Positions 8,460-16,442 of a stretch of DNA of 51,614 nucleotides are shown here, piece after piece. The stretch lies in the IMG/VR virus record IMGVR_UViG_3300009079_002130, positions 1 through 51,614 of that record, one strand, 5' to 3'. How positions within the stretch are numbered: position 1 is the first letter of the stretch; the number at the start of each line of letters is the position of its first letter. Both the position numbers and the translations under genes were made by a program. The notes below the pieces were generated by a model that saw only the letters and a list, made by a program, of their open reading frames with translations, did no database searches and was not told where the DNA came from. This stretch comes from a virus.

Positions 8460-10756
8460 GCAACGGAACAAAGGTTATTAAAAGAAACGGATCGATTGAG
8501 GGTCTTGACTTAAACAAACTTCACCTAATGGTAGAAGAAGCATGTAAGGACTTGGCAGGAGTATCGGCATCTCAGGTTGAAATGAAGTCCGGTATTCAGT
8601 TTTATGATGGCATTACTACATCGGAGGTTCAGGAGATTCTAATTCGCTCTGCAAGCGACTTGATTGACCTTGACCATCCTAACTATCAGTTTGTTGCTGC
8701 CAGACTCCTTCTGTTCGCTCTCCGCAAGCAGTTATTCGGTCGTATGCACGAGTGCTCTACTCTGATTGAACACGTTCATAATTGTGTTGATAAGGGTGTC
8801 TATGATGAAGAGATCTTAAGTCTTTATAGTGATGAAGAGTTTGATAAACTTCAATCCTTTATTGTTCATGAGCGTGATTACCTCTTCACTTATGCGGGTC
8901 TCCGTCAGGTAGTTGATAAGTATCTGGTTCAGGATAGAAGTTCTGGTGCTCTTTATGAGACTCCTCAGTTTATGTACCTGATGATTGCTGCTACCATCTT
9001 CTCTAAATATCCAAAGGAAACTCGTTTGGATTACGTTAAAAAATATTATGACGCAATCAGCAAGCACAAAATCAACATCCCAACGCCGATTATGGCAGGA
9101 GTCAGAACTCCACTTCGTCAATTTGCATCTTGTGTTCTCGTTGATGTTGATGACACCCTCGATAGCATCTTTAGCAGCGATGTGGCTATTGGTAAATATG
9201 TCTCACAAAGGGCTGGTATCGGTATTAACGCTGGTAGAATTCGTGGCATCAACAGCAAAATCAGAGGCGGAGAGGTACAACACACAGGCGTGGTGCCCTT
9301 CCTTAAGAAGTTTGAAGCAACTGTCCGATGCTGCACTCAGAACGGCATCAGAGGTGGTTCTGCTACAGTTTTCTTTCCTATCTGGCACCAAGAAATAGAA
9401 GACATTCTAGTTCTCAAAAATAACAAAGGAACTGAAGATAATCGTGTTCGTAAATTGGATTATGGAATTCAAATATCCAAACTGTTCTATGAAAGATTCA
9501 TCAAGAATCAGGAGATCACACTTTTCTCCCCACACTCAGTTCCCGGATTGTATGATGCTTTTGGTACAGATTCATTCGATGAGATATATGTAAATGCGGA
9601 GCAAGATGAGTCTATTCCAAGAAAAACTATTGGAGCACAAGAACTTTTTCTGGATCTTCTGAAGGAAAGAGCAGAGACCGGTCGTATTTACATTATGAAT
9701 ATTGACCACTGCAACTCTCATAGTTCTTATCTGGATAAGGTTAATATGAGTAACCTTTGTATGGAGATCACCGAACCCACGACTCCAATACAGCATATTG
9801 ATGATGAGAATGGAGAAGTCGCAACTTGTATTCTATCTGCGATAAATGTTGGAAAACTAAAGCACTTTGATGATATGAAAGAACTTTGCGATATTTCTGT
9901 TCGTGCTTTGGATGAGATTATTGACTATCAAAATTACCCCGTAAAGGCAGCAGAGAACTTCACCAAGAGGCGCCGATCACTTGGGATAGGTTATATTGGT
10001 TTGGCACACTTCCTTGCTAAGCACGGCGTCAAATATGAGGATCCTGCATCTTGGAATCTGGTTCACGACTTGAGTGAGGCATTCCAATATTATCTGATTA
10101 AGTCAACCGTAAATCTTGCGAAAGAAAAAGGTGCCTGTGAGTATTCTCATCGTACCAAGTATGGTCAGGGTATTCTACCGATTGATACATACAAGAAGGA
10201 TGTTGATGAAATTGTTCCGAATAATTTGAAGTATGATTGGGATAGTCTTAGGGAACAAGTTAAGCAATATGGAGTACGGAACTCAACACTGTCGGCACAA
10301 ATGCCTTCGGAGAGCAGTTCCGTTGTGTCAAATGCAACAAATGGAATTGAACCACCTCGGGGATACTTGTCCATTAAGAAATCAAAGAAGGGTCCGCTCA
10401 AACAGATTGTACCCCAGTATCAAACTCTTAAGAACAACTATACGCTTCTTTGGGATATGCCTAGCAATACTGGTTATATCAATATTGTTGCTGTTATGCA
10501 AAAGTTCTTTGATCAGGCAATTTCTGGAAACTGGTCATATAATCCAGAAAATTATCCCAATAATGAAGTACCTGTGTCGGTGATGGCACAAGACCTTCTT
10601 ACAACTTACAAATTGGGATGGAAAACAAGTTATTATCAGAATACTTATGACATTAAGACCGATGAAGTGGTTGAAGAATCAAAAGAAGACCTTCAATCAC
10701 TCCTGAATGACATTATGAGTTCTGATGAAAACGACTGTGAAAGTTGCAAAATCTGA
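8456..10756 (+). CDS. nrdA: class Ia ribonucleotide reductase, large (alpha) subunit
   Basis: 766 residues from the ATG at 8456, which overlaps the primase stop (ATGA); an earlier in-frame ATG at 8444 is possible but less economical. An N-terminal ATP-cone-like region begins VIKRNGSIEGLDLNKLH. Active-site residues are in place: the first redox Cys in RQFASCVLVD (residue 226), NLCMEITEP with catalytic Cys 435 and Glu 437, the second redox Cys in EVATCILSAINVG (458), the radical-transfer tyrosine pair in TSYYQNTYD (726-727), and a C-terminal CESC pair for thioredoxin/glutaredoxin reduction. It reduces NDPs to dNDPs for phage DNA synthesis, with NrdB downstream. Confidence 0.97.
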   Translation: MSNGTKVIKRNGSIEGLDLNKLHLMVEEACKDLAGVSASQVEMKSGIQFYDGITTSEVQEILIRSASDLIDLDHPNYQFVAARLLLFALRKQLFGRMHECSTLIEHVHNCVDKGVYDEEILSLYSDEEFDKLQSFIVHERDYLFTYAGLRQVVDKYLVQDRSSGALYETPQFMYLMIAATIFSKYPKETRLDYVKKYYDAISKHKINIPTPIMAGVRTPLRQFASCVLVDVDDTLDSIFSSDVAIGKYVSQRAGIGINAGRIRGINSKIRGGEVQHTGVVPFLKKFEATVRCCTQNGIRGGSATVFFPIWHQEIEDILVLKNNKGTEDNRVRKLDYGIQISKLFYERFIKNQEITLFSPHSVPGLYDAFGTDSFDEIYVNAEQDESIPRKTIGAQELFLDLLKERAETGRIYIMNIDHCNSHSSYLDKVNMSNLCMEITEPTTPIQHIDDENGEVATCILSAINVGKLKHFDDMKELCDISVRALDEIIDYQNYPVKAAENFTKRRRSLGIGYIGLAHFLAKHGVKYEDPASWNLVHDLSEAFQYYLIKSTVNLAKEKGACEYSHRTKYGQGILPIDTYKKDVDEIVPNNLKYDWDSLREQVKQYGVRNSTLSAQMPSESSSVVSNATNGIEPPRGYLSIKKSKKGPLKQIVPQYQTLKNNYTLLWDMPSNTGYINIVAVMQKFFDQAISGNWSYNPENYPNNEVPVSVMAQDLLTTYKLGWKTSYYQNTYDIKTDEVVEESKEDLQSLLNDIMSSDENDCESCKI

Positions 10757-10801
10757 CCTGAGTAAATATAAAAGTGTGAGTTAATTTAGAGAATAAAAAT
10801 T

Positions 10802-11983
10802 ATGGATTTTAACTTTAAGACAAAACTAGCGGAGAAGAATGTGGTCAATCAAATGACAGTTTTTAACTCTGAAGAGGTAGATACTAAAAAGCAACCGATG
10901 TTTTTTGGAGCACCTCTGGGCATCCAGCGTTATGATTCTTACAAGTATCCAATCTTTGATAAATTAACTCAGCAACAACTTGGATACTTTTGGAGACCTG
11001 AAGAAATATCTCTTCAGAAAGATCGTGGTGATTATCAAACATTACGTCCAGAACAAAAACATATTTTCACCAGTAATCTGAAATATCAGATTATGCTTGA
11101 TTCGGTTCAGGGAAGAGGTCCCGGTATGGCATTTGCTCCCTACTGCTCTCTTCCTGAATTGGAAGCATGTATGAAGGTCTGGGAGTTTATGGAGATGATT
11201 CATAGTCGCTCATATACCTATATCATTAAGAATGTTTATTCGGACCCTGCGGATGTCTTTGATACAATTCTTCGTGATGAAAGAATCCTAGAACGTGCCG
11301 TGAGTGTCACCGAAGCATATAATGATTTCATCAATAGTGCTCAACATTATGGAACTTCTGAACTTTGGAAATACGCCCAAGAATCAGTTCCTTACGCACA
11401 GGCAGAAAGATATGAACTCAAACGAAAACTTTTCAGAGCAGTTGCAAACGTTAATATTCTTGAAGGTATTCGCTTTTACGTCAGTTTCGCTTGCAGTTTT
11501 GCATTTGGCGAACTCAAACTTATGGAGGGAAGTGCAAAAATCATCGGTCTAATTGCCCGTGATGAGAGTCAGCACTTGGTCATTACTCAGAACATTCTCA
11601 ACAAATGGAAGGAGGGTGATGACCCTGATATGAAGAAAATCTCACAGGAAGAAGAGCAGTGGGTCTATAAGACTTTTGAGAATGCAGTCAATCAAGAAAA
11701 ACTCTGGGCAGAATATTTGTTCAAGGATGGTTCTATGATTGGTCTGAATGATAAACTTCTTTGCCAGTATGTCGAATGGACTGCCAACCGCAGAATGAAG
11801 GCAATTGGTCTTCGCCCACTTTATGGTATTCCTGCGAAGAATAATCCTCTTCCTTGGACCTCACACTGGTTGAATTCAAGAGAACTTCAGGAGGCACCTA
11901 TGGAAACGGAAAAAGAATCCTATGTGATTGGTGGTATTAAACAGGATGTTGGTGCTAATACTTTCTCCGGATTCAAGTTGTGA
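10802..11983 (+). CDS. nrdB: class Ia ribonucleotide reductase, small (beta) subunit
   Basis: 393 residues, ferritin-like diiron fold. Diiron ligands and radical site are visible: an Asp in YQIMLDSVQGRGP, Glu/His in EFMEMIHSRSYTYIIKN (with the tyrosine expected to carry the radical in SRSYTYI), Glu in NILEGIRFYVSFACSF, and Glu/His in LIARDESQHLVIT. It generates the tyrosyl radical used by NrdA 45 bp upstream. The stop overlaps a GTG start of the following small gene (GTGA). Confidence 0.97.
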   Translation: MDFNFKTKLAEKNVVNQMTVFNSEEVDTKKQPMFFGAPLGIQRYDSYKYPIFDKLTQQQLGYFWRPEEISLQKDRGDYQTLRPEQKHIFTSNLKYQIMLDSVQGRGPGMAFAPYCSLPELEACMKVWEFMEMIHSRSYTYIIKNVYSDPADVFDTILRDERILERAVSVTEAYNDFINSAQHYGTSELWKYAQESVPYAQAERYELKRKLFRAVANVNILEGIRFYVSFACSFAFGELKLMEGSAKIIGLIARDESQHLVITQNILNKWKEGDDPDMKKISQEEEQWVYKTFENAVNQEKLWAEYLFKDGSMIGLNDKLLCQYVEWTANRRMKAIGLRPLYGIPAKNNPLPWTSHWLNSRELQEAPMETEKESYVIGGIKQDVGANTFSGFKL

Positions 11984-12141
11984 CACCAAAAATACTCAAT
12001 AGTGATGGAAATTACGATGAGTGGTGTGAAGAAGAAATTATAAAATCTTATAAGGATGCTGCCGAATATGATGATGTGCTTTTTGGAGACCACGACTATT
12101 CTTATATTTGGTTGAATAATAAAACTAATGAGAGTCCTTGA
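11980..12141 (+). CDS. small acidic protein after nrdB, unknown function
   Basis: A 53-codon gene starting with GTG at 11980 in a GTGA overlap with the nrdB stop. The product is acidic and aromatic (NYDEWCEEEI, DVLFGDHDYSYIWLNN) and contains one Cys. The last codons overlap the 5' arm of the terminator, so the transcript ends with this gene. Coupling to nrdB and the absence of any gap support it as real. Function unknown; a small partner of ribonucleotide reductase is only a guess from position. Confidence 0.6.
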   Translation: MTPKILNSDGNYDEWCEEEIIKSYKDAAEYDDVLFGDHDYSYIWLNNKTNESP

Positions 12142-12155
12142 GGCTCTCTTTTTTT
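12130..12155 (+). terminator. intrinsic terminator after nrdB operon
   Basis: GAGAGTCC and GGCTCTC form a stem with loop TTGA, followed by seven Ts that lead directly into TATAAATA. Confidence 0.88.
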
Positions 12156-12162
12156 ATAAATA
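12155..12162 (+). promoter_or_regulatory. T4-like late promoter (TATAAATA)
   Basis: Perfect late box starting in the terminator T-tract, 27 bp before the start at 12189. Confidence 0.88.
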
Positions 12163-12188
12163 AAACTATAAAGAACTTATAAGAAAAG

Positions 12189-13385
12189 ATGTCTAGACTT
12201 ACTGGTACTGATGCATATGGTTTGATGGAGGCATATCAAGCAGTATATGCTCCTCAAGAACTCACCGAAGAGCAAGTTTGGGAAGAAGTTGAGAACTGGG
12301 TCAATTCACTTCTTGAAGAAGGTTATGACCTGAGTGATTATACCTGGGAGGAGATGTATGAAGAGTATTTGGAAGAAATTTATGGAACTAATCTGGGGGG
12401 AAATACTAAAACTAAACCTAATAAGTTAGATACTGCTGTAGGTAATGCCATTAAATCTATAACAAGTTCCGGTGCAGACGCCACACCAAGAACTACAGGT
12501 ATTTACGGACAACCAACAAGGAAACCTGCATCCCCAACTTTCCAAAATACTGGTGGATTTGGTAGATATGCTCCCCCATCCACACAAGTAAAAACTCCTG
12601 CTCCTGCCGCTCCTGCCAATAGAACTCCTGGACTTACTCCTGTTCCCATCACTAGAACTCCTGCTCCTGCCACAAAACCAGCAGCACCAGCACCCGCTGC
12701 CGCCAGACCTTCTGGCGGTGCTCCTAGACCTTCTGCCGGTGCTCCCGCTAAAGTATCACCAACACCCACAAAACCAGCAGGACCTGCAATGGGTAAACTT
12801 GGGGGCACTACCTTTGAGAGAAGGACTCCAACATCTGCCGAATTGAAGGCAGCACAATCGGCAAGAGCATCGGGAGCATCTCCAGAGAAAGCACTTCAGG
12901 CAGCAAAGTCTGCTGGTGGAGCACTTCAACAAACTGCTGCTAAGGTAATGGAAAAACCACCAGCATTTAGTCCAACTCCTGCCGCTGCAAAAACAACCCC
13001 AACTCCATCCACACCAAAGGCACCTACACTTGGTTCCAAAAAACCCGGCAGTATGGTTTCTCATTTTGACCCATTTGATGTAATCAAAGGTCATCTTCTT
13101 GATGAAGGTTATGCCGATACTGAAGAATCGGCACTTGCTATTATGGCAAATATGAGTGAAGAGTGGAGAGAGAGTATTTTAAATGAGGGTGACAACTACG
13201 ATAAGAATCGCCAAAGAGCAGCGAAAAGAGCAGCAGAAAGAAATGCTGCCAGAGATAGAGGACAAACTGGAAATGTCCCTGGAGTAGGTTATGTAACACC
13301 AAGAAGAGAAAGAGAAACTTATAGAGATGCTGCAGGCACTGAAAGGCACACTTCTGGTGCTAAAATGCCAAAAAAAGAAGGTTGA
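12189..13385 (+). CDS. modular late protein with shared N- and C-terminal helical modules (putative virion/internal head protein)
   Basis: 398 residues in three parts. The N-terminal module (residues ~12-58) includes GLMEAYQAVYAPQELTEEQ and TWEEMYEEYLEE, and 47 of these residues are identical to the protein at 14754. The middle (~75-290) is an Ala/Pro/Thr-rich low-complexity linker (APAAPANRTPGLTPVP). The C-terminal module (~295-335) reads GHLLDEGYADTEESALA then NMSEEWRESILN, which recurs at 19704. A perfect late promoter and terminator flank it as a single gene. The shared ends suggest common assembly contacts, for example with the prohead core. Function unknown. Confidence 0.7.
   Translation: MSRLTGTDAYGLMEAYQAVYAPQELTEEQVWEEVENWVNSLLEEGYDLSDYTWEEMYEEYLEEIYGTNLGGNTKTKPNKLDTAVGNAIKSITSSGADATPRTTGIYGQPTRKPASPTFQNTGGFGRYAPPSTQVKTPAPAAPANRTPGLTPVPITRTPAPATKPAAPAPAAARPSGGAPRPSAGAPAKVSPTPTKPAGPAMGKLGGTTFERRTPTSAELKAAQSARASGASPEKALQAAKSAGGALQQTAAKVMEKPPAFSPTPAAAKTTPTPSTPKAPTLGSKKPGSMVSHFDPFDVIKGHLLDEGYADTEESALAIMANMSEEWRESILNEGDNYDKNRQRAAKRAAERNAARDRGQTGNVPGVGYVTPRRERETYRDAAGTERHTSGAKMPKKEG
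12222..12362 (+). repeat. N-terminal module, copy 1 (47 identical codons' product)
   Basis: Encodes 47 residues identical to those encoded at 14775-14915, while the DNA differs at many synonymous sites. The protein module is therefore under purifying selection, and this is not a very recent DNA duplication. Confidence 0.85.
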
Positions 13386-13409
13386 TATTATTTTTCAAGT
13401 AATCACAAG

Positions 13410-13435
13410 ACCTCTCCACCAGGAGGGGTTTTTTT
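13410..13435 (+). terminator. intrinsic terminator
   Basis: CCTCTCC (13411-13417) pairs with GGAGGGG (13422-13428), then seven Ts; the T-tract merges into the following late promoter. Confidence 0.85.
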
Positions 13436-13442
13436 ATAAATA
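13435..13442 (+). promoter_or_regulatory. T4-like late promoter, extended form
   Basis: TATAAATAACTAAAAAAGTA; the box and its downstream AACTAAAAA-GTA extension recur before 19704 and, slightly changed, before 25722. Confidence 0.88.
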
Positions 13443-13462
13443 ACTAAAAAAGTAAGAAATAA

Positions 13463-14719
13463 ATGAAAAGTTTTAGAGAGTTTATGATAGAGGCACGAGA
13501 TGCTGTAAAAGACGCTACATATACTGGAGATGCTGCCGAACAGGAAAGAATAAGACAAAGAGACCTTAAAAGGGGTTTTGATCCTGATAAGGAAAGAGCA
13601 GAGGCTAGAAGAAAAGCTAAAGAAGAATTATTGCGTAATAGGTCTAAGAATACTACAGTTCCTGGTGGTAACAAAGCAGATTCTCCTTTTGGTGGAAAAC
13701 CTCAACCACAACCTGAACAACCTTCTGATACGACACAACAAACTAAAACACCTCCTAAATCATCCACTCCACCTTCACAACCTTCTGATACGACACAACA
13801 AACTAAAACACCTCCTAAATCATCCACTCCACCTTCACAACCTTCTGGTGGAAGTGGTGGAAGAGGAACATCTTCACCTCCTCCATCAAGTTCAACCACA
13901 ACCCCATCTTCCGGAAGAAACCCAAATCAGTACAGAGGTCCTGGTACTGGAAGAACTGAAACTCCAAGAAGCACAACAAATCCAGGAAAAGGTCCCGGTG
14001 CATTTCAGACGGTAAAAAATAATGCAAAAAATATTAAAAACTTCAAACCTGGTAGTGTTCCGGGATTGAAGTCTGGTGGTGTTTTATCCGGTGTAGTTGA
14101 TACCGCAGTTGAGAAATCTAGGGGTTCTGGGTGGTTAAGATCTCTAGCCAAAGGCACAGCATCAGCATTAGGAGCTGTTGGTGGTGGTATTGCCGGTGGT
14201 GCTGCAGGATCTCTTGCTGGTCCAGTTGGAACCGCAGTCGGTGGATATGCTGGGCAAGCAGCAGGAGCCGCTGCTGCAGGTAAGGCATTTGATACTGTTG
14301 CCGGAGCAAATGCAGTAGGAAGAAAGCAAATTGCAACTGATAATCGTAAGAGTCAATCTGGTGGTGCATTAGTTGGAACCGGCGGAAAGACTTCCTTTGA
14401 TACTAAAAAGAATACGATTACAAGTGGCGGAAAAACCGCTCAATTGGGTAAGACTTCTGTTGTTACGGATCCAAAAACAGGAAAGCAGGGTGTCGGATAT
14501 CTTGCATATAAAGGTGGAAAAGCAGTTTATAAAAAACCAGATACAAAATCTCTTGCTCAGACATCATCCAATCCATTAGAAAGAGTTGGTAGGTCTTTAT
14601 TTGCCGGTGCTTATAAGGCAAATGATGCTAAACTTGCTGCCGCAAAACTTAAGACAGCTGCTACAAGTGATGCTTCTCGTAACAAACAACTTGGTGTTAA
14701 ATTGAAGCCGGGAGGTTAA
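13463..14719 (+). CDS. putative internal head protein: capsid-targeting-like N-terminus, repeat linker, glycine-zipper segment
   Basis: 418 residues. Residues 1-11, MKSFREFMIEA, closely resemble the T4 internal-protein capsid-targeting sequence with a likely prohead-protease site after the Glu. A basic helical region follows, then a Ser/Thr/Pro/Gln-rich linker that contains a 20-residue tandem repeat (starts SDTTQQTKTPPKSS). Residues ~230-285 are a glycine-zipper-type hydrophobic stretch (GAVGGGIAGGAAGSLAG, then GTAVGGYAGQAAGAAAAG), as found in membrane-inserting proteins. A basic C-terminus ends NKQLGVKLKPGG. Inference: a packaged, possibly ejected protein able to enter a membrane. It has no recognised enzyme domain. 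Confidence 0.68.
   Translation: MKSFREFMIEARDAVKDATYTGDAAEQERIRQRDLKRGFDPDKERAEARRKAKEELLRNRSKNTTVPGGNKADSPFGGKPQPQPEQPSDTTQQTKTPPKSSTPPSQPSDTTQQTKTPPKSSTPPSQPSGGSGGRGTSSPPPSSSTTTPSSGRNPNQYRGPGTGRTETPRSTTNPGKGPGAFQTVKNNAKNIKNFKPGSVPGLKSGGVLSGVVDTAVEKSRGSGWLRSLAKGTASALGAVGGGIAGGAAGSLAGPVGTAVGGYAGQAAGAAAAGKAFDTVAGANAVGRKQIATDNRKSQSGGALVGTGGKTSFDTKKNTITSGGKTAQLGKTSVVTDPKTGKQGVGYLAYKGGKAVYKKPDTKSLAQTSSNPLERVGRSLFAGAYKANDAKLAAAKLKTAATSDASRNKQLGVKLKPGG
13717..13847 (+). repeat. 60-bp in-frame tandem repeat (about 2.2 copies)
   Basis: Two exact 60-bp copies (13717-13776, 13777-13836) plus an 11-base partial third copy, encoding a 20-residue Ser/Thr/Pro-rich unit inside the linker of the gene at 13463. 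The lack of mismatches implies recent expansion. Confidence 0.92.
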
Positions 14720-14723
14720 TTTT

Positions 14724-14731
14724 TATAAATA
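14724..14731 (+). promoter_or_regulatory. T4-like late promoter (TATAAATA)
   Basis: Perfect box five bases after the preceding stop and 23 bp before the ATG at 14754; there is no terminator in between. Confidence 0.85.
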
Positions 14732-14753
14732 ATTGAAAATAGTGTTTATTCAT

Positions 14754-15734
14754 ATGTCAAAAGAAATTGTAGACTTGATGGAGGCATATCAAGCAGTATA
14801 TGCTCCCCAAGAATTGACAGAAGAGCAAGTATGGGAAGAAGTTGAGAACTGGGTTAATTCACTTTTAGAAGAAGGTTATGATCTAAGTGATTATACTTGG
14901 GAAGAGATGTATGAGAATTATGTAACTGAGAATTGGGCAGCTGTAGGTAAAGCATTATTAGGTTATGGGGCAAGAGGATTAAATGTAGCAAAGGTTGGAG
15001 CAAAACCTGTATTAAAAAATGTAGTAACTAAGGGTGGAAAGTATGGAGCTATTGGTCTTGGTGCATTAACAGCAGATGAATTACTTACAAGAGGAGCTGG
15101 AAGAACAGCAGTAGGTAAAGGTTTGGAGCAAACAAGAAAACTCGGACCAGCACTTAGAGGAGAACCAGCAACACCATCTGCAAAAGTAGAACCCTCATCT
15201 TCAGAGAAACCTGGAGAATCCACAGGGAAAGTAGTGAACGCTGCCGGTGGTAAAGGAGGAACAGTTACTTCCGGAACAAAATATGCAGCAACTCTTGGTG
15301 GAAAAAAGGGTAGTGTAACTTATGATGATACTGGTAAAAAGACATTTACTACCGACTCTTATGGATATGATGCCTATGACCTTGTGCTTGAGTATCTCCT
15401 CTCACAAGGGCACACAGACACCGTAGAAGAGGCAAATTATGTAATGTTGGTAATGGATGCCGAAACTATTGGAACTATTGTTGAGACAGCGGCAGACCAA
15501 TCTGATAAGCAAATTGATAAAGGTGTAAAGACGACTTATAAAGCACAAAATGTTCTTGATAATCAACATCAAGGTAGAAGTAAAGGATTGAATAAACTTC
15601 CAAGAGGCGAAAGAGAAGAGAAGGCAAAAAGAATGGGAGGTCGTCTAAAAAGTCGTAGAGACGATTTATTTGGAGAACGCAATAAGCGTGAAGATTCAAA
15701 AAGAGAACAACTGAAGAAAATGTTAGGTTTATAA
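14754..15734 (+). CDS. modular late protein, paralogous at its N-terminus to the gene at 12189
   Basis: 326 residues. The ATG at 14754 is preferred over an in-frame TTG at 14733 because it gives MSKEIVDLMEAYQAVYAPQE, aligning with the paralogue, and leaves normal spacing from the late promoter. The N-terminal module is followed by a basic/Gly-rich segment (AIGLGALTADELLTRGAG), a low-complexity Ser/Gly linker, a C-terminal module related to but diverged from the others (DAYDLVLEYLLSQGHTD, then EEANYVMLVMD), and a basic Arg/Lys-rich end (RLKSRRDDLFGERNKR). Probably a virion-associated protein; its function is unknown. Confidence 0.68.
   Translation: MSKEIVDLMEAYQAVYAPQELTEEQVWEEVENWVNSLLEEGYDLSDYTWEEMYENYVTENWAAVGKALLGYGARGLNVAKVGAKPVLKNVVTKGGKYGAIGLGALTADELLTRGAGRTAVGKGLEQTRKLGPALRGEPATPSAKVEPSSSEKPGESTGKVVNAAGGKGGTVTSGTKYAATLGGKKGSVTYDDTGKKTFTTDSYGYDAYDLVLEYLLSQGHTDTVEEANYVMLVMDAETIGTIVETAADQSDKQIDKGVKTTYKAQNVLDNQHQGRSKGLNKLPRGEREEKAKRMGGRLKSRRDDLFGERNKREDSKREQLKKMLGL
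14775..14915 (+). repeat. N-terminal module, copy 2
   Basis: Second copy of the 47-residue module (see 12222-12362); identical protein, diverged at synonymous positions. Confidence 0.85.
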
Positions 15735-15756
15735 TCTAAAATCCTAACATAACTCA

Positions 15757-15783
15757 AAGCACCTCTTGACAAGGTGCTTTTTT
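15757..15783 (+). terminator. intrinsic terminator
   Basis: AAGCACCT (15757-15764) pairs with AGGTGCTT (15772-15779), followed by Ts. Confidence 0.9.
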
Positions 15784-15813
15784 ATTGCTAGACTAGGTTT
15801 GTCTCCGTTGAAG

Positions 15814-15821
15814 GATAAATA
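15814..15821 (+). promoter_or_regulatory. late promoter variant (GATAAATA)
   Basis: GATAAATA 22 bp before the ATG at 15843; differs from the canonical box only at its first base. Confidence 0.6.
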
Positions 15822-15842
15822 ATAGCTCTATAAGACTACTAA

Positions 15843-16286
15843 ATGAGCTATGAGAATCCTTGGAGATATAATGGGGAGATTTTTGAATCAAACCATATAG
15901 AAGATTATTTTGGATTCGTATATCTCATATCCTGTAAGACCACCGGTAGAAATTATATTGGACGCAAGTACCTTTGGCAGTTCAGAACCCCAAAAGGAAA
16001 AAAGAGAAAAGTAAAGTCAGAATCTGATTGGAAAAATTATTATGGTTCTTGCCCAGAATTAAAAGAAGATATAATCAAATACGGCAAGGAGTTCTTCAGT
16101 AGAGAAATTATAAGTCTTCATAAGACAAAAGGTAAATGTAACTTTGAGGAAACAAGACAACTTTTTCTAAATAATGTACTGACCGAATCACTTGACTCTG
16201 GGGTTCCGGCATACTATAATAGCAATATTCTCTCTAGATATTTTCGGAAAGACTATTATGATGACGCTACTGGAACAAACTCTTAG
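15843..16286 (+). CDS. GIY-YIG-like nuclease fold protein
   Basis: 147 residues. GFVYLISCKTTGRNYIGRKY (residues ~23-42) matches the two-part GIY-(10-11)-YIG motif with GIY changed to FVY, as in many cyanophage homologues. SESDWKNYYGSC and a conserved Glu-rich region (NFEETRQLFLNNVL) follow. The protein is short: a catalytic domain without an obvious DNA-binding extension. Roles could be a homing-type nuclease or a late DNA-processing nuclease. It overlaps the next small gene by 29 bases. Confidence 0.72.
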   Translation: MSYENPWRYNGEIFESNHIEDYFGFVYLISCKTTGRNYIGRKYLWQFRTPKGKKRKVKSESDWKNYYGSCPELKEDIIKYGKEFFSREIISLHKTKGKCNFEETRQLFLNNVLTESLDSGVPAYYNSNILSRYFRKDYYDDATGTNS

Positions 16287-16440
16287 GTCTTCTCACGATT
16301 GGGCAGTTGATCGCATACATACATTATGTGAAGATAAGAGTGTCGAAGACGCTCAGGCAATTCAGGCAGAGTTTAGAGAATGGATGAACCCCGATATCTC
16401 AGAACACGATGTTTTTTCACTTGAATACTTAGGAGACTAA
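16258..16440 (+). CDS. small acidic conserved protein, unknown function
   Basis: 60 residues from ATG 16258 (an ATG at 16261 is an alternative), starting inside the end of the GIY-YIG gene. It is helical and acidic (LLEQTLRSSHDWAVDRI, EDAQAIQAEFREWMNP, EHDVFSLEYLGD). It ends two bases before the C39 peptidase gene and lies in the same operon as the lysis enzymes. No family is recognised. Confidence 0.6.
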   Translation: MMTLLEQTLRSSHDWAVDRIHTLCEDKSVEDAQAIQAEFREWMNPDISEHDVFSLEYLGD

Positions 16441-16442
16441 TA

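Noticed and set aside
12503-13094. Minus-strand ORFs opposite the Pro/Ala-rich linker (also 13702-13899)
   Set aside because: They arise from biased composition on the complementary strand; no start signals or families.
14733-14753. TTG start adding 7 residues to the protein at 14754
   Set aside because: It is too close to the late promoter and breaks the alignment with the paralogue at 12189.
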